In this document: positions 17,004 to 25,524 of the stretch, piece after piece
Numbering within the stretch: the stretch's first letter is position 1
Layout of the letters: every line of letters begins with the position of its first letter
From: JACCZX01 sp963729165
GTDB lineage: Bacteria > Pseudomonadota > Gammaproteobacteria > Burkholderiales > Burkholderiaceae_F
Assembly (NCBI GenBank): GCA_963729165.1
Contig: CAVSMM010000010.1
Location: forward strand, 353,549-417,548
DNA: 64,000 bases
Reading direction: 5' to 3'
The notes under the pieces: model-generated
Seen by the model: only the letters and a program-made list of their open reading frames with translations
Told to the model about the DNA's origin: nothing
Databases searched by the model: none
Made by a program: the position numbers and the translations under genes

Positions 17004-18332
17004 CTATTCGACGTACGGGTTCTTGCTAGTGCGAAACTCCACGCGCAAGGGCGTGCCGGTCAGTTCGAACTGCTCTCGAAACTGTCCCTCGAGGTAGCGC
17101 CGGTAGGACTCGGCGACCTGATTCAGCGAGTTGCCGTGCACCACGATGACCGGCGGATTGTGACCGCCCTGGTGCGCATAGCGCGGCTTTGGCCGCGAGT
17201 GGCCGGCGCGCGCGGGCTGTTGACGCTCGACTGCGGCTATCAATGCGCGCGTCAGCTTGGGCGTTGGCAATCGTGCAAAGGCAGCGCGATACGCCTCGGT
17301 CACCGACCGCATCATCGGCTTCAATCCGGTTCGCTTGCGCGCCGAGACCTGATGGAAACGCGCCCAGCGTAAAAAGTGCAGCTTGCGCTCGATTTCACGC
17401 GTGATTCGTTCCCGCTGATAAGCATCCAGCCCATCCCACTTGTTGACCGCGACGACCATCGCGCGGCCGCTTTCAAGCACGAACCCGGCAATGTGGGCGT
17501 CCTGATCAGCGATCTCGGAAGCGGCATCCAGCAGCAAGATCACGACATTGGAATCGGCAATCGATTGCAGCGTCTTGACGACTGAAAATTTTTCGACCGT
17601 CTCAAATACCTTGCCACGCCGGCGCAGGCCAGCGGTATCGATCAGCGTGAAGGCCTGGCCGTCGTAGTCGAACTCGATTTCGATCGAATCGCGCGTCGTG
17701 CCCGGTTGATCGAATGCAATCAGCCGTTGCTCGCCAAGCAATGCGTTGATCAACGTCGACTTTCCGACGTTTGGCCGGCCCACGACCGCGACTCGAATGC
17801 GCTTGCCTGGGCTCGTCTCCTCGGTGTCTTGCTCCTGCTCTTCCGGGAGCGCACCAAGTGCCGTCTGCATCAACGCTTCGACGCCCTCGCCGTGCGCGGC
17901 CGAGATCAGCCACGGTTCGCCCAGCCCGAGCTCGTGAAACTCGGCAGCGGCTTGCTCGGTGAGACCCTCGGCCTTGTTGACGGCCAATATGATCGGCCGC
18001 CCCGCGATGCGGAGCCGCTTCGCGATGCGCTCGTCCTGGCCCGTCAGGCCTCCGCGTGCATCGAGAACGAAAATTACGACATCGCATTCCGCGATGGCCT
18101 GTTCGGTCTGCGCCGCCATTTCGCGCACGATGCCTTCGGCATTGACGGGCTCGAAGCCACCGGTGTCGATGGCGATGTAGTCGCGTGGGCCGATTCGGCC
18201 TTCACCGTAATGTCGGTCGCGTGTCAGGCCCGGAAAATCGGCGACCAGTGCGGCGCGCGTACGCGTCAGCCGATTGAACAGCGTCGACTTGCCGACATTA
18301 GGACGGCCGACAATTGCGACCACGGGCTTCAT
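17004..18332 (-). CDS. der: Ribosome biogenesis GTPase Der (EngA)
   Basis: Der has two tandem G domains and a KH-like C-terminal domain and acts in 50S assembly. G1 motifs occur twice (VAIVGRPNVGKSTLFNRL and VAVVGRPNVGKSTLINALLG). G3 motifs are DTGGFEP and DTAGLRRRGK, and G4 motifs are NKAEG and NKWDG. The KH-like end has GHNPPVIVVHGNSLNQV and LRVEFRTSKNPY. At 442 residues it is full length and intact. An extended acidic linker (EEQEQDTEETSPGKR) joins the G domains. Confidence 0.97.
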   Translation of the reverse strand: MKPVVAIVGRPNVGKSTLFNRLTRTRAALVADFPGLTRDRHYGEGRIGPRDYIAIDTGGFEPVNAEGIVREMAAQTEQAIAECDVVIFVLDARGGLTGQDERIAKRLRIAGRPIILAVNKAEGLTEQAAAEFHELGLGEPWLISAAHGEGVEALMQTALGALPEEQEQDTEETSPGKRIRVAVVGRPNVGKSTLINALLGEQRLIAFDQPGTTRDSIEIEFDYDGQAFTLIDTAGLRRRGKVFETVEKFSVVKTLQSIADSNVVILLLDAASEIADQDAHIAGFVLESGRAMVVAVNKWDGLDAYQRERITREIERKLHFLRWARFHQVSARKRTGLKPMMRSVTEAYRAAFARLPTPKLTRALIAAVERQQPARAGHSRPKPRYAHQGGHNPPVIVVHGNSLNQVAESYRRYLEGQFREQFELTGTPLRVEFRTSKNPYVE

Positions 18333-18365
18333 AGAATAGTCGCCGGCGCGCAGCGCCGGCTCCCC

Positions 18366-19508
18366 TTAGTCGATGCTTATTAACGCAACCGTACCGTCGC
18401 GCGTCTGCACGACCGCACCGCCGCCAAGAGGGCGCGGCGTGGCGACGATTTCTGTCGACAATGGAACGCGCGCTATGAACGCACCGTCCTCAGGCGACAA
18501 GAAATGCACGACGCCGGCAAAGTCACCGACAACGATCGCGCGGCGTAGTGCGAGCGGCGCCGATAGGTCGCGATACAGCAGCTTTTCTTGCCGCCACGCC
18601 AATGATCCGGCCGCTCGATTGAACGCGACGACATTCGCCTTTGAATCGACGACATAGACACGCCGCTCATCTGCGGTGGGACCCGCTGCGGCTGAAATCT
18701 CGCTGGACCAGCGCAGGCTGCCAGTGGTCGCGTCGAAGCATCCGACCCTGCCCTGATACGAAGCCGCGCACACCTCGTTGCCAACGACGAGTGGCGCACC
18801 GACGACGTCGGCAAGCCGCTCGACCTCTGTGGCGCCGCGTGGCTCAGACACGGCAACGTCCCAACGCACCACACCGTTTGCGGTGTTCAAAGCGACCAGA
18901 CGCCCGCTTGGAAAACCCGCGATGACGAAATCTCCCGCGTACACCATCTCGGTCAAGCTACGCAGCGTCAACGGCACGTTGGCGCGCTGATACGCCCAGC
19001 GGCGCCGACCGGTGGCAGCGTCGAGCGCGGTGACTCGATAGTCGGTCGATCGCACGATCACCAGGCCACGACCGACCAGCGGTGGCGATCGCATCTCACC
19101 GCCGACTTGCGTGCGCCATAACTCTTTGCCATCTGCACCCAATGCGATGATCTCGCCGCGAGTAGTGGCGACAACGACGGTGAATCCATCGCTGCCAACG
19201 CCTGCACTGAGGCGTGCCTTGACGTCCGAGCGCCACACGGCCTGGCCGCTGTCGGGTGCGAGCCGTACGACAGCACCATCGGCTGCTGCGGCATACACCG
19301 CGTTCTCTGTCACCACGGGCTGCATCAATTCGGTACGGCCGGCGCCGATCGACGCACGCCATGCGACGCGAGTGTTCAGCGTCGGTTTGATATCGGTCAG
19401 CGCAGTCGGCTGCGCGGCTCGTGACGGCGGTCCGCCCAGCCACGATGGAAGCCACGAGCATCCGCTCAGACCTACTGCAACGAGCACCGCGGTTGCTGCA
19501 GTTCTCAT
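18366..19508 (-). CDS. bamB: Outer-membrane assembly lipoprotein BamB
   Basis: BamB is a beta-propeller lipoprotein of the BAM complex. The N-terminus has a lipoprotein signal with lipobox LSGC at about residues 14-17. PQQ-type propeller repeats follow (VWRSDVKARLSAGVGSDG, ALDAATGRRRWAYQR, CFDATTGSLRWSSEI, FLSPEDGAFIARV). Its length of 380 residues is normal and the frame is intact. The ATG overlaps the stop of the upstream YfgM-like gene as ATGA, and der follows, the standard hisS-yfgM-bamB-der order. Confidence 0.95.
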   Translation of the reverse strand: MRTAATAVLVAVGLSGCSWLPSWLGGPPSRAAQPTALTDIKPTLNTRVAWRASIGAGRTELMQPVVTENAVYAAAADGAVVRLAPDSGQAVWRSDVKARLSAGVGSDGFTVVVATTRGEIIALGADGKELWRTQVGGEMRSPPLVGRGLVIVRSTDYRVTALDAATGRRRWAYQRANVPLTLRSLTEMVYAGDFVIAGFPSGRLVALNTANGVVRWDVAVSEPRGATEVERLADVVGAPLVVGNEVCAASYQGRVGCFDATTGSLRWSSEISAAAGPTADERRVYVVDSKANVVAFNRAAGSLAWRQEKLLYRDLSAPLALRRAIVVGDFAGVVHFLSPEDGAFIARVPLSTEIVATPRPLGGGAVVQTRDGTVALISID

Positions 19509-19584
19509 GACGTCGCAGTCGGTGGCAGCGCGTCAAGCTTCAGCTGGATGATTTGCCGCAAAGGATGTTCTGCGGTGGCTTGTC
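19505..19584 (-). pseudogene. Last codons of a YfgM-like tetratricopeptide protein
   Basis: Upstream of bamB on the minus strand, codons read HPLRQIIQLKLDALPPTATS and stop at 19505-19507, overlapping the bamB ATG. LRQIIQLKLDAL resembles the C-terminal end of the YfgM/UPF0070 periplasmic chaperone that normally precedes bamB. The frame meets a stop at about 19,585 and the rest of the gene is missing because an unrelated gene begins there. This marks the left side of the junction. Confidence 0.6.
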
Positions 19585-19590
19585 AGCTAT
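19550..19590. other. Junction between proteobacterial core and foreign segment
   Basis: Left of here gene order and coding style are those of a proteobacterial chromosome. Right of here an internal piece of an ABC transporter gene begins on the opposite strand. Both genes are truncated at the same point. I see no transposase, integrase, tRNA, terminal inverted repeat or direct repeat at the join. It is either an insertion or deletion breakpoint or an assembly join. Confidence 0.6.
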
Positions 19591-20821
19591 GAAATCATCT
19601 GGCTAAATCTGCCAACCGGTGCTCAGCTCAATAGCGAGATTCTTGCCAATCGCCTGGACATCGTTTCGATGGCGGATTTTCCATCGATCGTTGGCCATGA
19701 CGCGTTTCTGACGCAGAACAATGGGGTAAAGACTATTTATATTGCGTCGCTTTCCTCCGGCCTGCACGGCGCGGGCAATGCTTTGTTGGTTCCCAGCGAA
19801 TTCGAGTGTGCAAGACATAGCTGAATTGAAGGGCAAGACCGTCTCGGTCCCGTTTGCTTCAACCGCGCATGCGTTTCTGCTGCGCGCGGTCAAGAATCAA
19901 GGTTGGGATCCCGAGAAGGACATTACTATCGTGACGCAGACCCCAGAGGTAGGCGGTTCGGCTCTCAAATCAGGGCAGATCGACGCTCACGCGAACTTCG
20001 TGCCTTTCGGGGAGTTGTTTCCATTTCGAGGTTTCGCCCGCAAAATTCTGGATGGCAGCAGCACCGGTGTGCCGACAACCCATGGTATCCAGGTGCGTTC
20101 GGATTTCGCCGAGAAGCATCCCGAGATCGTCGTTGCCTATCTGAAGTCAGCGTTGGAGGGAGATCGCCTCTTGCGGGAGAATCCGGAAGGGTTGGCCGAA
20201 CAGTACGAAAAATGGACCGGTATCGAAGCGGAAGTTTTCTATGCCTTTCATGGTCCGCACGGGATCCAAACGCGTGACTATACTTTCAAGCCGGAGGTCT
20301 TGAGCGCCATCGGAAGCGCAGCTGAAACTCTCAAGATCCTCAAAAAGACATCGCACGACATCAAGGTCGCCGAATTTGTGGAAGATAAATATATCCGCCA
20401 GGCTGCCAAAGAATTCGGCGCGGACTACGATGCTCGTTTGAAGGACTATGATCCCGTCCCTTTCGCGGCGAAAGATTTTGTCACCGGAGAAGAAGTCATC
20501 GATGTAAAAAATGCGGGCCAAATCTGGGTCGAGGGCGAGAAGAAAGTCCGGCTCTACAAAGATGTTCCCAGCACCTTCGTTGCCCTCGATCAGCTCGAAA
20601 AGGCGGGCCGGACAGTTCGCGTGGCCTTCGTGCACGATCGCGAGAGCGGACTGAAACTCTTTGCCGACAAGGTCTGGTACATTCGAACCGGCAACGACAT
20701 CGCTGCCTTTCTCGAGAAATCGCGTGCTGAGAAATGGGCGCAAGCCAACAACGGAAAACTTCTGACATATGCCGAAGCTCGTAAATTCGTGGGCAACGAG
20801 CGTCTTGCTCAAGCTCGCTAG
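19586..20821 (+). pseudogene. ABC transporter substrate-binding protein (NitT/TauT type) with C-terminal NosL-like domain; 5'-truncated
   Basis: The coding sense starts at the junction (SYEIIWLNLPTGAQLNSEIL, LDIVSMADFPSIVGHD), so the signal peptide and N-terminus are missing. An indel near 19,805 moves to the long frame QDIAELKGKTVSVPFASTAH, KSGQIDAHANFVPFGELFPF, TTHGIQVRSDFAEKHPEIVV, which is a periplasmic-binding protein of the nitrate/taurine type. After about residue 260 of this frame comes a second domain (IWVEGEKKVRLYKDVP, VAFVHDRESGLKLFADKVWY) that resembles NosL-like metal-chaperone domains. That assignment is an inference from pattern only. The genes that follow are its permease and ATPase. 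The substrate is unknown. Confidence 0.75.
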
Positions 20822-21219
20822 ACTTCAGGTCGCTGAGAAACGGAGCCAACGCTTCCTCAAGCTTGCCGCGGAGGCACGTTCGAGGATCAGAGAGGTATCG
20901 GTCGAGGAAACCGTCGCCGCAATTAAGCGCGGCGCGCTGGTCATCGACGTTCGCGAACGAGATGAATTTTGGCGCGGGCACATTCCCAACGCCCGGCATC
21001 TCGCTCAGGGGAACGCTCGAACTGGAAATCGAAAAGCGCGCTCCCGATCCCGCCACTGAAATGATCATTTACTGTGGCGCGGGCCATCGTGCGGCCCTCT
21101 CGGCCGATAATCTGCAACGCATGGGATACAAGAATGTGCGGTCCCTTGCCGGCGGCCTGCAGGGATGGATTGGGGCGGGACTTCCCGTCTGGCGCGGTGG
21201 CTATTTAATCGAAGATTAA
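20769..21219 (+). CDS. Rhodanese-like domain protein, frameshifted
   Basis: The first frame reads IREVSVEETVAAIKRGALVI and DVRERDEFWRGHIPNARHL. After an indel near 21,000 the second frame reads SRGTLELEIEKRAPDPATEM, IIYCGAGHRAALSADNLQRM and LAGGLQGWIGAGLPVWRGGY. This is a single rhodanese domain with Cys in the CGAGHRA active-site loop. Single-domain rhodaneses carry sulfane sulfur or act in sulfur relay. The start is uncertain: ATG 20769 overlaps the end of the binding-protein gene by about 50 bases, so a fusion broken by an indel is possible. Its position inside a transporter operon suggests sulfur-containing substrate chemistry. Confidence 0.8.
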
Positions 21220-21236
21220 ACTACCGGAACAGTGTT

Positions 21237-22098
21237 ATGGCAAACCCGTTGACTACACCGAGCCTCCCGATCGATGACTTAGCACCAGCCGAGCCTTCGA
21301 AATTGTCGGTTCCGGCGAATCTCGACGCCTTCCGGCGGATCATCACACGACTGCTCGCGCTGGCGGCTTTCATCGCCCTTTGGGAACTTGCCTCGACAAA
21401 CAAGATCCACTTCTTGATCAATTTCGCTCATGTTCCCGGCGCCGAGCGTGGTCGCAGTTTCAGCAGCTGAATTTGCGCAGGCCCCGAAGTCTCTCCGGCA
21501 CCTCGCGAATAGCGCCCGGCGTGTGGCGATTGGTTTCGGGCTTGCCTTGTTGACCGCCGTGCCTCTTGGTCTTTTGATCGGTCGGTCGCGTTTGATCGAG
21601 GATGTGATCATGACGCCGCTAGAGGTTTTGCGCCCGATTCCAGGAGTGGCTTGGATTCCCTTAGCAATCCTTATGTTTCCGACGGCCGAGCAGAGTATGA
21701 TCTTCATCTGTTTCCTCGGCGCGATCTTTCCCATTCTCCTGAGCACGATCCATGGTGTGGAGAACCTTGACCGAAGGTTGATCTACGCGGCCCAATCTTT
21801 GGGCGCAGGGACGTGGCCGATATTCCGTGAAGTTGTCCTCCCCGGGGCAATGCCTTCGATCGTCACAGGCCTGACGATCGGGATGGGGACCTGCTGGTTC
21901 TTGGTGGTCACCGCCGAGATGATCTCGGGTCAATTCGGAATCGGCTATTTTACTTGGGAGTCTTACACCATGCAGAAGTATCCCGACATCATCGTCGGGA
22001 TGTTGGTGATCGGGGTGCTGGGGATGGCTTCGAGTGCCCTCATTCGCTTTCTCGGAAAGCGGCTGACTCCATGGCAACAGAATCAGGGCACGCGATGA
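21237..22098 (+). CDS. ABC transporter permease (NitT/TauT type), one frameshift
   Basis: Frame one starts at ATG 21237 (MANPLTTPSLPIDDLAPAEP) and gives the first span (LLALAAFIALWELAS). After an indel near 21,432 the second frame gives the remaining spans and the EAA-type cytoplasmic loop (AAQSLGAGTWPIFREVVLPG). The fold and motifs fit the BPD_transp_1 inner-membrane component of nitrate, sulfonate or taurine importers. Its TGA overlaps the ATPase ATG (ATGA), showing translational coupling. Confidence 0.88.
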
Positions 22099-22949
22099 GT
22101 CGGGGCGCGATCGCTTTGGAGAACGTCACGCTCGCCTTCGGCGAGGGGCGAAATGCCGTCACTGCACTGCAAAGCCTCTCGTTGACGTTACGTCCGGGCG
22201 ACTTTCTTTCTGTTCTCGGACCTTCCGGTTGCGGCAAATCTAGCCTCATCAATACGATCGCTGGCTTTCAGCGCCCCCAAGCTGGTGAGGTAAGCGTCGA
22301 TGGTGAGCAGGTGGTTAAACCCGGACCGGATCGTGGAGTCGTCTTTCAACAACCCACACTCTTTCCTTGGAAACTGGTGTGGCAGAACGTCGATTTTGGT
22401 TTGAAGTTCCGGAACGTCCCGCGAGCGCAACGCTACCAAATGGTCGATGAGATTCTCCGCAAGGTTGGTCTTTCCGAATTTGGTCGGCATTATCCCGCCC
22501 AGCTTTCCGGGGGCATGCAACAACGTGTCGGTCTGGCGCGTGTCTTGGTGAACAAGCCGCGGGTCATGCTTATGGATGAGCCCTTCAGCTCCCTAGACGC
22601 GCAGACACGTCTGATGATGCAAGAACTGCTCCTGCAAGTGTGGACTGAATATGGAATGACCGTCTTGTTCGTTACGCACGATATCGACGAGGCGATCTAT
22701 CTCGGTTCACAGGTCGCTGTGCTCACGCGGCGGCCTGGCCGCCTCAAGGCGCTCTTCGATGTGCCTCTTCCGCGTCCTCGAACCATCGACACACTGGTCT
22801 CGAAGGATTTCATGAAACTGAAACGCACCTGCATGGATCTTTTAAGAGAAGAAATGCTCGGTGTCCCTGCTGCGACAGAAATGCGAGGAAGAGATTCCAA
22901 CCTTCCTCGCGATCGGTTGCTTGTCGAATCGGCAGACGTTGCCGCATAG
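22095..22949 (+). CDS. ABC transporter ATP-binding protein (NitT/TauT type)
   Basis: The ATPase powers the importer. Walker A is LGPSGCGKSSLIN, the Q-loop VFQQPTLFPWKLVW, the signature LSGGMQQRVGLARV, Walker B VMLMDEPFSSLDAQTR and the switch FVTHDIDEA. The ALTRRPGR-type end (VAVLTRRPGRLKALFDVPLP) is typical of SsuB/TauB/NrtD-like ATPases. ATG 22095 gives MSRGAIALENVTLAFGEG. An in-frame ATG at 22071 is also possible. The frame is intact. Confidence 0.93.
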   Translation: MSRGAIALENVTLAFGEGRNAVTALQSLSLTLRPGDFLSVLGPSGCGKSSLINTIAGFQRPQAGEVSVDGEQVVKPGPDRGVVFQQPTLFPWKLVWQNVDFGLKFRNVPRAQRYQMVDEILRKVGLSEFGRHYPAQLSGGMQQRVGLARVLVNKPRVMLMDEPFSSLDAQTRLMMQELLLQVWTEYGMTVLFVTHDIDEAIYLGSQVAVLTRRPGRLKALFDVPLPRPRTIDTLVSKDFMKLKRTCMDLLREEMLGVPAATEMRGRDSNLPRDRLLVESADVAA

Positions 22950-22978
22950 TCAACCATCACAACAACCCGCATTTGATT

Positions 22979-23563
22979 ATGAGCCAAATCCTCAGTGAAA
23001 TCCTCGCAGCAAATAAGAACTACGTTGAAAACTTTGGGACCAAGGGAACTCTTCCTCTGCCTCCAGCCCGGCGGTTTGCGATTCTGACGTGCATGGATGC
23101 TCGACTTGATCCCGCCAAGTACGCGGGTCTAAGTGAGGGAGACGCGCACGTGATTCGCAATGCTGGCGGCCGCGCCAGCGATGACGCCATCCGTTCGCTG
23201 GTTATCTCCTACAAGCTGCTCGGAACGAGAGAGTGGTTCGTTATTCATCACACCGATTGTGGAATGGCCCTATTCAAGGACTCCGATATCCGCCGGCTGC
23301 TGAGAAACAGCCTCGAAACGGCGCAAATTGACCATGGGGAATGGAAGGATGTTGGTCAAGGTCCCGGATCGGATGCTGGTGACTTTGTCAACTGGCTCAC
23401 CTTCGAAGATGAGACAAGCAGCGTAATGTCGGATGTCGCTCGCATCCGCCGTCACCCGCTGGTTCCACCCTCAATACCGATTTATGGCTACGTATACGAC
23501 GTCCGTTCCGGGAAATTGATCGAAGTGCCGGCGGCAACAGAAATTGGCGCCGCACAGCCTTAG
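22979..23563 (+). CDS. Beta-class carbonic anhydrase
   Basis: This enzyme interconverts CO2 and bicarbonate with zinc. The 194-residue protein has the first ligand region LTCMDARLDPAKYAGLSEGD and the second WFVIHHTDCGMALFKD, with the Cys-Asp-Arg and His-x2-Cys ligands of the beta class. The short length and the C-terminal YGYVYDVRSGKLIEV place it with the compact bacterial group. It begins 29 bases after the ATPase stop, so it may belong to the same operon. That pairing suggests the imported compound releases or needs CO2 or bicarbonate, as cyanate does. Confidence 0.9.
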   Translation: MSQILSEILAANKNYVENFGTKGTLPLPPARRFAILTCMDARLDPAKYAGLSEGDAHVIRNAGGRASDDAIRSLVISYKLLGTREWFVIHHTDCGMALFKDSDIRRLLRNSLETAQIDHGEWKDVGQGPGSDAGDFVNWLTFEDETSSVMSDVARIRRHPLVPPSIPIYGYVYDVRSGKLIEVPAATEIGAAQP

Positions 23564-23665
23564 AGGATCACGATACTTCTGGGGAGCATACGCGTCCCGC
23601 GTGAGCTTCGGCGCCGCCGAACGAGGATTTAGCGGCGGGGTCCCCACCGCCGAGGATGCCCTTCC

Positions 23666-23716
23666 GACCGTGGGGACACGGTCGCTGCAACTCTTCGGCG
23701 GCGGGACGCCGCCGCT
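23666..23716. repeat. GC-rich palindromic repeat, copy 1
   Basis: Two palindromes lie side by side: GACCGTG-GGGA-CACGGTC at 23,666-23,683 and GGCGGCGGGACGCCGCCGCT at 23,697-23,716. The same pair in the same order occurs at 40,399-40,453 with small changes. It lies between the convergent carbonic anhydrase and sugar permease genes, where it could also act as a bidirectional terminator. Confidence 0.65.
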
Positions 23717-23785
23717 CATATTGCGATTCGCGCGAGGCGTGATTCGTGGCTTTGCCCATGACGCCTTCGCGCCGGATGCTCACAC

Positions 23786-24616
23786 TCACTTAATGCCAGC
23801 TGCGGCAACCACTCCCTGTGTGACCCGTTTCTGAAAGATGAGATAGGCTAACGCCGTGGGAATGGAAGCCATGACGGCGACGGCCGATGTTTTCGCGAAG
23901 GCCACACCATAGGCGGATTGCACCTGTGTCATTCCCACAGGAATTGTCAGCATTGGCGTGGAGTTCGTGACAATAAATGGCCAGAGAAAGTTATTCCAGG
24001 CGCCAATAAAGGTGATGATGGCCATCGCCCAGATGATGCTCCAGTTGAGTGGAATGTAGATATTAAATAAAACGTGAAAATCGTTGGCGCCGTCGATCGT
24101 CGCCGCGTCCCGAAAATCCTTAGGAACCTGGTCAAAGAATCGTTTGAAAACAATGACCGAAAGTGGCGTCGCAATTTGCGGCAAAATAACTCCCAAATGG
24201 GAGTTCACCAAGTGCATCTGGTTCATCAGCATGAAAAGCGGGATGACCATCGCACCAAAAGGAATCATGAAGCCGAGGAGAAGCCATACGTTAATCAGCC
24301 CCTTGCCCTTGAACTCCATGATCGAAAGGGCGTATGCACACATGAGTGATACCAGAATTGAAACGACGGTGATGACCGATGCCACCAGAATGGTGTTAAA
24401 ATACCAGCGGAAGATGGGGCTGTTCTCAATGACATAGGCAAACGCCTCGAAGTTCGGCGGTATGGGGACGAAAGAAGGCGGCAGCGCGATCGTGTCGCTT
24501 TCGGCAGTAAGTGAGGTCGTCAGGATCCAATATAAGGGAAAGAGCCACGCCAATGCCATGATGATGGTCAAGACGGTGCAAGTGAGACGCAGAAGCGAAT
24601 AGCGGTTCTCTTTCAC
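23786..24616 (-). CDS. Carbohydrate ABC transporter permease (MalG type)
   Basis: This 276-residue inner-membrane protein has six predicted spans. The first is LTCTVLTIIMALAWLFPLYW. The EAA loop is DAATIDGANDFHVLFNIYIP. It ends RVTQGVVAAAGIK, the standard C-terminus of MalG-type subunits (CUT1 family). Its ATG overlaps the stop of the MalF-type gene by four bases. The operon continues upstream with a binding protein and an arabinofuranosidase. No ATPase is encoded nearby, which is normal when a shared MsmX/MsiK-type ATPase serves several importers. Confidence 0.93.
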   Translation of the reverse strand: MKENRYSLLRLTCTVLTIIMALAWLFPLYWILTTSLTAESDTIALPPSFVPIPPNFEAFAYVIENSPIFRWYFNTILVASVITVVSILVSLMCAYALSIMEFKGKGLINVWLLLGFMIPFGAMVIPLFMLMNQMHLVNSHLGVILPQIATPLSVIVFKRFFDQVPKDFRDAATIDGANDFHVLFNIYIPLNWSIIWAMAIITFIGAWNNFLWPFIVTNSTPMLTIPVGMTQVQSAYGVAFAKTSAVAVMASIPTALAYLIFQKRVTQGVVAAAGIK

Positions 24617-25509
24617 TTAGAACGTCTCCCTCGCATGGCCTGGAAGGCGACGGCCGTTCCGATGAGCATAATGATGAGCAGAGCCACGGCGACCGCCGCG
24701 GCATAGCCACCACGGTTCTGTTGGAACGCCTGGCGATACATGTAGAGCAGGACGACAACCGTGGAGTTGTATGGTCCTCCCTGAGTCAGCAGATAGACCT
24801 GATCGAAAATTTTGAACTGAGCGATCAGCTGAAGGAGGAGAACCAGGCTCGCCACCGGCCAAATAAGCGGGCAGGTGATGTAGAGGAACTGCTGCCACCG
24901 GTTGGCTCCATCAATCGCCGCCGCCTCGTAAACGTCCGGGGAGATGTTGTGCAGTCCGGAGATAAAGAGGAGCATATTGAATCCCACCGTCCACCAAATG
25001 GTCACGATCGCCACCGCCGGCATGGCCCAATTTGGATCCTGAAACCAGGAAATCATGCTGCCAGTCAGATAGTTGATGATGCCGAAGTTCGTATCAAGCA
25101 GCCAGAGCGCGCCCGTGGTCACTACACTGACCGGCAGGACGTAGGGAAGGAAAAAGGCCGCCAAAATGGGCAATTGCAACCGTTTTAGCCGGACAACGAG
25201 AAGCGCCAGCAGAAAACCCACGGCGGTATTAGGAACGACCGTAAGGAGGATAAAATAGAGGGTGTGCCACAAGGATGCCCAGAAATCAGGGTCGCGTATC
25301 AACTCAACATAGTTTTGCAGTCCAACAAAGCTGCCCTGTCCGGTAATGTCGGAGTTGGTGAAGCTTAGATAGGCAACCTGAATCGCCGGATAGATGAGGA
25401 ATGCGACGTAAAAGAGCAGAAAGGGAGCGACAAACAGCCAGGCGCTCGGCAGCTTGTAGCGTCTTTTAGGCGCGAGCACCTCCGCCCGAACGTCGGATTT
25501 CGAACTCAC
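24613..25509 (-). CDS. Carbohydrate ABC transporter permease (MalF type)
   Basis: The 298-residue protein has six spans, starting with SAWLFVAPFLLFYVAFLIYP. The EAA loop is EAAAIDGANRWQQFLYITCP and the typical QVYLLTQGGPYNSTVVVLLY comes near the end. It pairs with the MalG-type subunit to form the translocation channel of a CUT1 sugar importer. The frame is intact and the gene begins 15 bases after the binding-protein stop. Confidence 0.93.
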   Translation of the reverse strand: MSSKSDVRAEVLAPKRRYKLPSAWLFVAPFLLFYVAFLIYPAIQVAYLSFTNSDITGQGSFVGLQNYVELIRDPDFWASLWHTLYFILLTVVPNTAVGFLLALLVVRLKRLQLPILAAFFLPYVLPVSVVTTGALWLLDTNFGIINYLTGSMISWFQDPNWAMPAVAIVTIWWTVGFNMLLFISGLHNISPDVYEAAAIDGANRWQQFLYITCPLIWPVASLVLLLQLIAQFKIFDQVYLLTQGGPYNSTVVVLLYMYRQAFQQNRGGYAAAVAVALLIIMLIGTAVAFQAMRGRRSK

Positions 25510-25524
25510 ATCGCGGCTCGAATC

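Noticed and set aside
19500..19620. An insertion sequence or integrase-mediated junction
   Set aside because: No transposase, terminal inverted repeat, target duplication, tRNA or attachment core was found on either side.
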